A stretch of 64,000 nucleotides of DNA from Candidatus Villigracilaceae bacterium. Its GTDB lineage: Bacteria > Chloroflexota > Anaerolineae > Anaerolineales > Villigracilaceae. Position numbers and translations under genes: made by a program. Position 1 is the stretch's first letter. Every line of letters starts with the position of its first letter. This document shows, one piece after another, positions 1 through 7,209 of the stretch. A model generated the notes under the pieces. It had not been told where the DNA came from, searched no databases, and saw only the letters and a program-made list of their open reading frames with translations. The DNA lies in the NCBI GenBank assembly GCA_026645935.1, contig JAPKMP010000008.1:1-64000 (forward strand), written 5' to 3'.

Positions 1-1174
1 AAGCGTCATACCCAACGAACGCGAACGACTCGCAGGTATGATGTCCCGCCGTCGCGCCGTGCGCGCGCATCTTCGACGGGTCTTTCAACGTCGTCACTGT
101 CAAAAACATCCCGGGCGGCGTTTCCTCGCGCAACAACGCGTCCGTAAGACCGTCCGCATAAATCTTGTCCACGTCGGCGTGGTCGTAATACCACATATTG
201 CCCGAGTCGAGTCCCGCGCCGCGTCGAAGATCCATGTCGGTGGCGAAGAAAAGACTCAGGCACGACGTCGAATAATGGACAGAATCCACCTTCCGCAAAA
301 GTCGAGCCGAAAGTTTATCCCTCCCGATCATCCTGCCGAACGTCGCTTCGGGATCCGCATTGGAGATGACAACGCCCGCGCGGATTTCCTCCCCCGATTC
401 CAATTCCACGCCGATGGCTTTCCTCCCCTCCAGCATGATCCGCTTCACGCGTGACTTGAGGCGGATCGCCCCGCCCGCGCGTTTCAGCCCCCGGACGAAC
501 GCGCGCGGGATGACGAACGCGCCGCCCATCGGGTAGTATCCGCCGTCGAGATAGTGATGGGTGATGCCCGCGTGCATGAACGCGCTGACCTGCGACGGCG
601 GCATCCCGTGGTCGCCCGACTGTCCCGCCAGCACGCCGCGCAAAACGGGGTCGCTGACGTGCGCGTTGATCAAGTCCGCGCCCGAAGCGCGCATCCACTT
701 GAGGATGTTCCCCGCGCCCTTCGCCGCCTGCAACGGATTCGCCAAATTCCCGATCCGCCGCAGACCTTCGATCATGTCTGTTAAGTCGTTGAAGTAGCCA
801 TCAATCCCCTGCGCCTCATGCGGAAAATGACTCTTCAACCGCTCGATGAGATTCTCCTTGCCCTTCGGAAAATCCACCTGCTTCTCGCCGACGACGATAT
901 GGTCGTATCCATCAGGGTTTAACTCAATGAACGCCAAATCCTGCGACACATCCAATCCATCGTAGATTCGCCTCAACCCTCCGCCCTCCTGCAAATCGCC
1001 GATGTAATGCACCCCAGGGCTGAACCGATACCCGTTGAGCGTGAACGAATGAGTCCACCCGCCTGGTCGGTCGTGCTGCTCCAACACCAACGCCTTTTTA
1101 CCCGCGCGCGCCAACGCGACAGCGGCAGTCAACCCGCCCGCGCCCGAACCGATCACGATCACGTCGTAATCCAT
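1..1174 (-). CDS. Carotenoid isomerase/desaturase-like FAD-dependent oxidoreductase (C-terminus cut off)
   Basis: About 391 codons are open from the ATG at 1174 to the window edge, so the 3' end lies outside. The start follows a good GGAGG site by six bases. The N-terminus is a classic dinucleotide-binding fold: GSGAGG at residues 9-14, an acidic E32 closing the second strand, and the RPGG doublet near residues 37-40. The next segment (SFTLNGYRFSPGVHYIG) is typical of the phytoene desaturase / carotenoid isomerase / retinol saturase group. Family knowledge suggests redox or isomerisation chemistry on a polyene or other hydrophobic substrate; the substrate cannot be read from the sequence. Confidence 0.85.
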   Translation of the reverse strand, partial: MDYDVIVIGSGAGGLTAAVALARAGKKALVLEQHDRPGGWTHSFTLNGYRFSPGVHYIGDLQEGGGLRRIYDGLDVSQDLAFIELNPDGYDHIVVGEKQVDFPKGKENLIERLKSHFPHEAQGIDGYFNDLTDMIEGLRRIGNLANPLQAAKGAGNILKWMRASGADLINAHVSDPVLRGVLAGQSGDHGMPPSQVSAFMHAGITHHYLDGGYYPMGGAFVIPRAFVRGLKRAGGAIRLKSRVKRIMLEGRKAIGVELESGEEIRAGVVISNADPEATFGRMIGRDKLSARLLRKVDSVHYSTSCLSLFFATDMDLRRGAGLDSGNMWYYDHADVDKIYADGLTDALLREETPPGMFLTVTTLKDPSKMRAHGATAGHHTCESFAFVGYDA

Positions 1175-1281
1175 AAAGCCCTCCAGCTTAAATTATTCCA
1201 TTTCGTACTTCTCACATAATTGCTCTCGCCGCAGCCCCCGGCGGCGGGGATGCCGCCTTGAACAAGATAAAACTCTTTAGC

Positions 1282-2271
1282 TTACTTAATTTCGTATTTG
1301 CCGACGATCGATCGAGCCTCTTTAACTTGCGCTTCCGTGAGCGGACCATACTCCATCGCCCGCGCATTATCCTCCACCTGTTTCACCGATTTGAATCCGG
1401 GGATGGGGACCATCCTTTCATCCAGTCCCCAAATATAAGCGAGCGCTCCCTGCGCCATTGTCCGCCCATTGGAAGTGAGGATGTCGCGAAGTTCATCCAC
1501 GAGCTGCAATCGTTTTGCATGTTCGGGACTGGAAAAATCGACGCGCGAACGAATATCGTTATCGGGGAATTTGGAGCCGGTATTGAACTTTCCCGTCAAT
1601 ACCCCCCGATTGAGCGGATCCTTGTTGATGCCCGCCAGGTCGAAGTCGGCGCATAATCTCCGCATATCCGCGTTATCGTAGATGGCGTTCAAACGGAACT
1701 GGATCGAAGTGCAATGCCCGCCGCTTGCGAACACACGGGCATTGTCCACGATATCCGTGCTCCAGCCATACCAGCGAATCCTGCCGGAAGTAACCAATTC
1801 CTCCAGGATGCCTCCTAGTTCCAACGCCGATTTTGGATCGTAGCCGCCGTCATGCAATTGGTAGATGTCGATGTAGTCGGTTTGCAATCGGCGCAGGCTG
1901 TTCTCCACGTCGCTTCGCACGTTCCTCATGATCTGAGCCGGATTGCCGTACACCGTCTTCTTGTCTTCATTGACGATGTGTCCGAACTTGGTGGCGATCA
2001 CAACCTTATCGCGTTTTCCTTTGAGCGCGCGTCCGAGCACCACTTCGCTGTGTCCCGCTCCATAGTTGGCGGCAGTGTCGAAGAAGTTAACGCCCAGGTC
2101 GATGGCGGCATGCACCGCCCGGATCGACTCCTCATCGTCTGTGCTGCCCCAACCCGCCGGGTAGGGTTCCTCTCCCGGCTGATCCCACGTCCACGGACCG
2201 CCGATCGCCCAGCATCCCATGCCTAATGCGCTGACCTGCAATTTGCTTTTTCCCAGAACTCGTTTCAACAT
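1282..2271 (-). CDS. Aldo/keto reductase
   Basis: A 329-residue TIM-barrel NADPH-dependent oxidoreductase of the usual family length. The catalytic tetrad is visible: D65 and Y70 in FFDTAANYG, K95 in ATKFG and H140 in YQLHDGG. The C-terminal cofactor region (GFKSVKQVEDNARAM) is also characteristic. It lies about 107 bases downstream of nothing co-transcribed on its own side but 29 bases after the methyltransferase gene on the same strand, so it could be the last gene of a short minus-strand operon. The physiological carbonyl substrate is unknown. Confidence 0.9.
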   Translation of the reverse strand: MLKRVLGKSKLQVSALGMGCWAIGGPWTWDQPGEEPYPAGWGSTDDEESIRAVHAAIDLGVNFFDTAANYGAGHSEVVLGRALKGKRDKVVIATKFGHIVNEDKKTVYGNPAQIMRNVRSDVENSLRRLQTDYIDIYQLHDGGYDPKSALELGGILEELVTSGRIRWYGWSTDIVDNARVFASGGHCTSIQFRLNAIYDNADMRRLCADFDLAGINKDPLNRGVLTGKFNTGSKFPDNDIRSRVDFSSPEHAKRLQLVDELRDILTSNGRTMAQGALAYIWGLDERMVPIPGFKSVKQVEDNARAMEYGPLTEAQVKEARSIVGKYEIK

Positions 2272-2300
2272 TTTTTCTCCTTAACAGGCTTTCTCGAAAC

Positions 2301-3500
2301 CTAAAGATACTTTGCAAATTCATCCCCCAGTATTTTTTCCAAATAGGGCGTGACCCGCCATAAATCCTTCAAACTCCGGTATTCTTCAAGCCAGCGATCG
2401 TTCTTTCCCGGCGCGGATGTCCTGACGGAACGGATCATCAAATTCTTTGCAGTATGCTCGATGGGAACGAATTGGGTCACGTCCGTTCGGTAGCCCATGA
2501 TGCGCAGAATTGCAGCGCGGAAAGTATCGGTGAGGATGTCGCCCATGCGCTCGAAAAGGATCCCGTGGCCGAGCAACGACGCCATCGATTCCGGCAGGGA
2601 GGCCTGAGCCATCTGGACCTGCAGTTCATGCTGGCAGCACGGCGCGCAGATAATGACCCTGCTCCCCCAACGGATTCCCTTCGCAATGGCGTCGTCCGTG
2701 GCTGTGTCGCAGGCGTGGAGGGCTACGACGATTTCGGGAGCAGTCTGTGTCTGGTAATCTTCGATGCGGCCTGTTTCAAATGACAATGAATCCCAGCCGA
2801 GTTTTTTAGCAGTCTCGCGATGTCGTGCGATCAGGTCCGTTTTGAGATCCACACCGACGACATGAGCGTCAAAGTTCAAGATGCGGCGAAGGTAATCATG
2901 GAGGGCAAAGGTCAAATGGGCGCTGCCACAGCCGAAATCCACGACGTGAAGCGGCTTTCCGTCGAATCCTTCGAGGGCGTTCGTCTCCTCCACGAGCCGA
3001 AGGAATTCGTTGATCTGTGCGTACTTTCTCTGCATATCCGCCTTGATCCTGCCGTCGCGGGTCAGGATGCCAACCGCTTCAAGGAATTGTTTTGAGTTCT
3101 CAGGAGTCAGAATCCGATTCTTTTCGCGGTTATGAGAGAGGTCTGGCGCCGAAACGGGTTCTTTGGCTTTGTGCTCGCTAACGAGCGCCTTGCCTTTTTT
3201 CGAAAAATTGACCTGCAGAGCGCCCGAGGTGTTCTCGACCAGGATGTTTCGAAACGGCAGAGCCAGAACTTCGTCAAGTCTTCGGGACGATTCACCGAGG
3301 GTGAAATTTTTCGATACGTCTTTCTTGTCATCGAAATATGAAAACTGCAAATGATAGCTCCCCTTGATTTCCACAGGGCGGATCATGACCTTGACCCATT
3401 GCAAATCCGCCCCCTTTTGCCGGCCCGTGAACACAGCCCTTACAAAAGAATCGCGGTCAAGAACATGTTCGCGGACCTTTCTGGTGTAAAGATCGTCCAT
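2301..3500 (-). CDS. SAM-dependent methyltransferase (METTL25/Methyltransf_32-like)
   Basis: 399 residues. A novel-looking N-terminal half (1-180) is followed by a Rossmann methyltransferase domain: motif I VVDFGCGSAHLTF at 187-198, an acidic VGVDLK strand end near 215-220, and ALHACDTATD at 260-269. The signature CAPCCQHE at about 285-292 is the feature I associate with the METTL25/RRNAD1-like group, whose substrates are RNA or protein in other organisms. The substrate here is not predictable. The gene sits 13 bases after the lipoprotein gene 3514-3966 on the same strand. Confidence 0.8.
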   Translation of the reverse strand: MDDLYTRKVREHVLDRDSFVRAVFTGRQKGADLQWVKVMIRPVEIKGSYHLQFSYFDDKKDVSKNFTLGESSRRLDEVLALPFRNILVENTSGALQVNFSKKGKALVSEHKAKEPVSAPDLSHNREKNRILTPENSKQFLEAVGILTRDGRIKADMQRKYAQINEFLRLVEETNALEGFDGKPLHVVDFGCGSAHLTFALHDYLRRILNFDAHVVGVDLKTDLIARHRETAKKLGWDSLSFETGRIEDYQTQTAPEIVVALHACDTATDDAIAKGIRWGSRVIICAPCCQHELQVQMAQASLPESMASLLGHGILFERMGDILTDTFRAAILRIMGYRTDVTQFVPIEHTAKNLMIRSVRTSAPGKNDRWLEEYRSLKDLWRVTPYLEKILGDEFAKYL

Positions 3501-3513
3501 ACCAATGCCTGAT

Positions 3514-3966
3514 TTACTTCGTTACCAAAAATGACACGCGGTAATCCCCTTCTTCTATCCCGGATGCCGATGTCTGCGGGAACGGGAGAACGCCTCTCAC
3601 GCGGATCAAATACCCATCGTGCTCCACCCGGTCTTGCATTCCCTCGAAGGGACCCTCCGGGACCCGCCCGCTCGTATCGGTAAAGGTTTGGAGGATAAAT
3701 TCCTGTGAAGCGCTGGAATTCACTCGAACTTCCATCGATAGTGTCACCGGCCCGCTTTCAGTACATTCAACATCCAATGGACAACGCCCATCTCCCGGCA
3801 CGCTTCTTAATGTGATGGATAGATCTGTCCCATTAATTTCTGCTGTCTGCCCCGGCGCAAGCACGAATTCATTATCCAGCCCGCCAGTGACCGGCGGCAG
3901 AGGAGAGGCGGTCTGACAGGCGCTCAATGCGGCAACAATCAAAAATCTTGATATGCTCTTCTTCAA
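3514..3966 (-). CDS. Hypothetical lipoprotein
   Basis: 150 residues starting with a short lysine-rich signal peptide and a lipobox ALSAC near residue 16, predicting acylation and export to the outer face of the membrane. The mature part is rich in beta-prone segments and has a paired-Cys stretch (GRCPLDVECTESG). No family was recognised. It is 12 bases downstream of the EEP-family gene and 13 bases upstream of the methyltransferase, so likely co-transcribed with them. Confidence 0.75.
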   Translation of the reverse strand: MKKSISRFLIVAALSACQTASPLPPVTGGLDNEFVLAPGQTAEINGTDLSITLRSVPGDGRCPLDVECTESGPVTLSMEVRVNSSASQEFILQTFTDTSGRVPEGPFEGMQDRVEHDGYLIRVRGVLPFPQTSASGIEEGDYRVSFLVTK

Positions 3967-3978
3967 GCCGACTCCGAT

Positions 3979-4803
3979 TTACACCTTATGAACTTCAAAA
4001 TACAGGAGTGAATGATCTGAAAACTGTTTGATCCATTCGTCCTGTTCCTGTGTCGTTTTCTTTTCCGCCCAGCCCCGCACAGAGACGTCGCTCCCGTTGA
4101 ATTGGGTGAACACAAGATGATCGGCTGCGACGACATGATCGAGGTTGGAATTCGGGATGCTGGATTTGCTCCCGTTCGACCATGTGGCGGGAGCGGTTTT
4201 TGTCAGCAGACGCATCCCGCGTTTTTTTGCCTGCTTCGATAGTTTGGTCAACTCATCATCCGGCGAAATATCCCGGCCTTTGACGAATTTATATTCCATT
4301 CCCATCGTGTTGAGATCGCCGAGGAAAATGTAATTGGCAGATTCCCCTCCGGCTTTCTTCGCGGCGTTATCCAAGGGTTTGCGGAAATCGACCGCGCGCA
4401 GCATCATGTCGTCGCGCAGTCCAAGACCGCGCGGATCGTTTCCACTGGCTGTGTGCAGGAAGAGAAGCGGGTAATGCTTGCCCGCCACCGTAACGGTCAG
4501 CAAGGCTCCCGGCCTCATGGCGGTCGCGCCGGATTTGAACTCGATCTTTTGCGTGAAGAACGATGTCAAACCCTGCTTGACGCCCAACAGGATTTCCTGC
4601 ACCTGCGGACCTTCGGTAATATGGAAGGTGTAATCCTTCATGGTCTGGACCAATTCCTTGAAGACGACCGAACCTTCCACTTCGTAAAGCGCAAAAATGT
4701 CCGGTTTTTGCTTCTTTAGAAAAGCCACAACACGTTCAACCCGCGAGCGGTCCTCCTTGAAATGTTCCACATTCCAGGATGCAACTGAAAACGCCTTCGC
4801 CAT
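3979..4803 (-). CDS. Endonuclease/exonuclease/phosphatase (EEP) family protein
   Basis: 274 residues with the conserved metal-phosphoesterase motifs of the DNase I/AP-endonuclease-like fold: SWNVEHF (residues 9-15), acidic E41 in YEVEG, H117 in FLHTASG, D163/N165 in GDLNTMG and the C-terminal D263-H264 pair in SDHSLLYFEV. The order and spacing are those of active enzymes. No signal peptide is seen, so it is probably cytoplasmic. Substrate (nucleic acid, phospholipid or nucleotide) cannot be told from the motifs. Confidence 0.82.
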   Translation of the reverse strand: MAKAFSVASWNVEHFKEDRSRVERVVAFLKKQKPDIFALYEVEGSVVFKELVQTMKDYTFHITEGPQVQEILLGVKQGLTSFFTQKIEFKSGATAMRPGALLTVTVAGKHYPLLFLHTASGNDPRGLGLRDDMMLRAVDFRKPLDNAAKKAGGESANYIFLGDLNTMGMEYKFVKGRDISPDDELTKLSKQAKKRGMRLLTKTAPATWSNGSKSSIPNSNLDHVVAADHLVFTQFNGSDVSVRGWAEKKTTQEQDEWIKQFSDHSLLYFEVHKV

Positions 4804-4883
4804 GGGTTCCTCCTTCGATTTATGAAAACAAACGGACCATACCCATAAACATTATAGCGATTCTTTTATGATCAACCCAATGC

Positions 4884-6197
4884 CTACCCGAATCGACTCA
4901 ATGTCCTGTATATCACCTGGGCGCCGAAATCGATCGCCGCGGCAGGGACGCGCTCGTCTGCGGCATGGATGATCTGCGAAAAGTTGAAATCCTCAGGCAG
5001 GGTCATGGGCAGATAGCCGTAAGTTTGAATTCCGAGCTTTGAGAAAAACCGTCCGTCGGTCACACCGCTTAATAATAAAGGAACCGGCACTCCCTGCGGG
5101 TCGGCTTCACGCAGCACGCCAGCCAGTTTATCGAAGAGGGTCATATCGGGTTCGGCGGGTCCCGCGTCATGACGAACCACTTCGAGTCGGACGTCCTTCT
5201 CAAGGATCGGTCGAAGTTCGTCGATCATATCCTCCGGTTTGAATCCCGGAAGAAGACGCCCGTCCAATTCGACCGATACTTCGCCGGGAATGACGTTGAC
5301 CTTGTCACTGCCGTGCAAAATCGTCGGGCTGACCGTGTTGCGAAACAAGGGCTTGAACGTCCGCCCGCGTTCGCCGAGAATCCTCAGGATGAAATCCGTC
5401 AGCGCAGGGTTTGCCAAACGGCCGAGGACCAAGCCTTGAGGTCCGCCCAGAGCCGCAGCCATCGCTTCGATCATCATGCGCGCGGGAGGAGTCACATGAA
5501 CCGGCAGATTTTTTTCATCCAAAGCCTTGAGGAGTCTGGATAACTTCGCCATTGCGCCGCCTCTCACGGGAAGCGATCCATGCCCGCCCGCGCCATGCAC
5601 GGTGGCTTTCATCCAACATATTTGTTTTTCAGAGATCATGATCGGATAGAAACGCTTCCCCCCGATGGTCATCGAAAAGCCGCCGAATTCGCCGAGCGCG
5701 TACCGGATGTCCTTGAATAACCCGGGATGCTCCTCGACCAAAAATTTTGCGCCGAAATTGCCGCCCGCCTCTTCATCGCTGACGATGGCAAGCACAACGT
5801 CCCCGGGCGGACGCACGCCCTCGGCGCTTGCGCGTAAAAATGCCGCCAGCATCATGGCGACCCCGCCCTTCATATCCAATGCGCCGCGACCCCAAACATA
5901 ACCGTCGATAATTTTTCCATCGAAGGGCGGCTGTTGCCAGGGCTGTTTTTCCGTCGTCACAACATCGACGTGCCCGTACATCAATAACGGCGGTGCCTTG
6001 CCTTCACCCGGCAACCGGGCGATGAGGTTGGGACGGTTTGGGTCTTTGGCAAGCAGTGTGGATTCTATTCCCGCCTCATCCAGCAACTCCCGGATGTAGC
6101 CGATGCACGCCGCTTCATTCCCCGGCGGATTCGTGGTGTTAAAGCGAATCAACCGCTGCAAGATCTCAACCGGATGGTTATCTAGGCTTTGCGGCAT
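4884..6197 (-). CDS. M20 family metallopeptidase (ArgE/DapE/ACY1-like)
   Basis: 437 residues. Two-zinc aminoacylase/peptidase with all metal-site motifs: H76 and D78 in YGHVDVV, D108 in GRGALDMKGG, the catalytic E142-E143 in SDEEAGG, and the late histidine in IIHAADERVP. The lid-dimerisation domain contains GAGGHGS. It hydrolyses an N-acyl or peptide bond of a small substrate in the cytoplasm. The length and the long C-terminal half fit the ArgE/DapE-related carboxypeptidase group rather than a dipeptidase. It stands alone between intergenic gaps. Confidence 0.88.
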   Translation of the reverse strand: MPQSLDNHPVEILQRLIRFNTTNPPGNEAACIGYIRELLDEAGIESTLLAKDPNRPNLIARLPGEGKAPPLLMYGHVDVVTTEKQPWQQPPFDGKIIDGYVWGRGALDMKGGVAMMLAAFLRASAEGVRPPGDVVLAIVSDEEAGGNFGAKFLVEEHPGLFKDIRYALGEFGGFSMTIGGKRFYPIMISEKQICWMKATVHGAGGHGSLPVRGGAMAKLSRLLKALDEKNLPVHVTPPARMMIEAMAAALGGPQGLVLGRLANPALTDFILRILGERGRTFKPLFRNTVSPTILHGSDKVNVIPGEVSVELDGRLLPGFKPEDMIDELRPILEKDVRLEVVRHDAGPAEPDMTLFDKLAGVLREADPQGVPVPLLLSGVTDGRFFSKLGIQTYGYLPMTLPEDFNFSQIIHAADERVPAAAIDFGAQVIYRTLSRFG

Positions 6198-6290
6198 GGC
6201 AATCTCCTCGTTGCTCGACCATGAGTTTTATTATATGCCAAACATGACCGGTTAAGCTGGTTTTCAAGGATCATTCACAAATAAACGGGA

Positions 6291-6326
6291 CTCAAAACAC
6301 AATGACCACGCTTTCGCGTGGTCATT
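6291..6326 (-). terminator. Terminator hairpin of the tRNA-fMet gene
   Basis: Perfect 10-bp inverted repeat (6301-6310 with 6317-6326) and a six-base loop, lying 4 bases beyond the tRNA 3' end. On the minus strand it is followed by GTGTTTTG, a short U-rich tract. Confidence 0.75.
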
Positions 6327-6370
6327 GTAGTAGCGGGGGCAGGACTTGAACCTGCGACCTTCGGGTTATG

Positions 6371-7017
6371 CATACCACTTCGGCTTTCGCCGCCTGAACA
6401 AACAGTTTGTGGTCTGGACTTTCTCTTCACCCTCAGCACGACCTGATAGGGTGCCTGCCATTAAGTCTCTACACCTTTTCCGCCAAAGGCGGAACTTGGC
6501 TCGGGATTACCACTTTGGGAGGCTTCCCCGAATTTGACAGGAGTTCACGAACAAGTTTCCTCATTCGCAGCCCATTGCAGGATTAACTCCCAAGCGTCTC
6601 GATAGTCAAAAGATCTTGGTTTCCGTTGGCGCTTGTCAGCTTCGACCATGTGGATTTCACTGCCGTAGCTGATGAATACGTCCACTGGAAATATATAAAA
6701 CAAACTGCAGTCTGGCAAGTAAGCAAGTGCAAAATCGAAATCGTCTTCATCATAATCGTCCCGGATCATTTGACGGCGATTCGTTTTTGTTCGGCGATTA
6801 TCGATAACATAATTCTCAGACGATTCGTCAAACCAGGCGCATTTGACCTGCACTTTTACCAAGGTCCCTGAAACATCAAAAACAAGGTCGTAAGGCATGT
6901 TATCACCCACCGGGTGAAGAACACCCCAGCCGCGTTTTAATGCTTCAAGGATTGCAGCCTGCTCTGCAATATTTCCTTTGTGTTTCGTATTCATTTGTTA
7001 ATCGCTCCTGCGGATTG
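6371..7017 (-). mobile_element. Group I intron (647 nt) in tRNA-fMet, with homing endonuclease ORF
   Basis: Placing the junction between U33 and C34 satisfies both group I rules: the 5' exon ends in U and the intron ends in G. The catalytic core lies in complement(6371..6544): P-like AAATTCGGGGAAGCC, Q-like AATCCCGAGCCAAG, R-like GGTGTAGAGACT and S-like AAAGTCCAGA, in the right order. A TTCCGCC/GGCGGAA hairpin fits P6 and a CGGC-GAAA-GCCG hairpin fits P9. The core closely resembles, from memory, the Azoarcus tRNA-Ile and Synechocystis tRNA-fMet introns. I could not assign the P1 guide sequence with certainty; the ORF occupies the 5' part. Confidence 0.9.
6545..6994 (-). CDS. Group I intron homing endonuclease, PD-(D/E)XK type (I-Ssp6803I-like)
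   Basis: 149 residues, entirely inside the intron of the tRNA-fMet gene. The N-terminal half carries E11 (GNIAEQ), D36 (YDLVF) and Q49-V-K51 (VKVQVK), the arrangement of the PD-(D/E)XK nuclease I-Ssp6803I, which has 150 residues and is encoded in the tRNA-fMet intron of Synechocystis (established knowledge). The predicted role is to cut intronless initiator tRNA genes and drive intron homing. The ORF is intact, so the element may still be mobile. Its stop codon abuts the catalytic RNA core, and the start at 6994 has no strong ribosome binding site. Confidence 0.88.
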   Translation of the reverse strand: MNTKHKGNIAEQAAILEALKRGWGVLHPVGDNMPYDLVFDVSGTLVKVQVKCAWFDESSENYVIDNRRTKTNRRQMIRDDYDEDDFDFALAYLPDCSLFYIFPVDVFISYGSEIHMVEADKRQRKPRSFDYRDAWELILQWAANEETCS

Positions 7018-7069
7018 AGCCCGACGAGCTGCCACTGCTCCACCCCGCATCGAAATTAGAAGCCCGCCG

Positions 7070-7098
7070 ATATTACCAAGTAATAAAGGAAAAGTCAA
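7070..7098 (-). promoter_or_regulatory. Sigma70-type promoter of the tRNA-fMet gene
   Basis: On the minus strand, TTGACT (7093-7098), a 17-base spacer and TAATAT (7070-7075), ending 20 bases before the tRNA 5' end. Spacing is ideal. Confidence 0.7.
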
Positions 7099-7209
7099 GC
7101 AGCACTATCGCGCCCTGTTATAATTTCCTCTCACGCCGGATTAAACATTCGGGAATATCATTCAAAGATTATCGCCTATCATATCCCACGCCAAACAAGG
7201 TGCTTCTAA

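Larger units (their letters stand above)
6331..7049 (-). tRNA. Initiator tRNA-Met (CAU), split by a group I intron
   Basis: Exon 1 is complement(7018..7049) and exon 2 is complement(6331..6370). Joined, they fold as a complete initiator tRNA: acceptor GCGGGG/CCCCGC, D arm GAGC/GCTC, anticodon arm CGGG-CTCATAA-CCCG with the three consecutive G:C pairs typical of initiators, variable AGGTC, and T arm GCAGG/CCTGC around TTCAAGT. Position 1 (U) opposes U72, so the 1:72 pair is unpaired, another initiator identity feature. Exon 2 has exactly the 40 bases expected for positions 34-73. CCA is not encoded. The intron separates U33 from C34. Confidence 0.9.
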
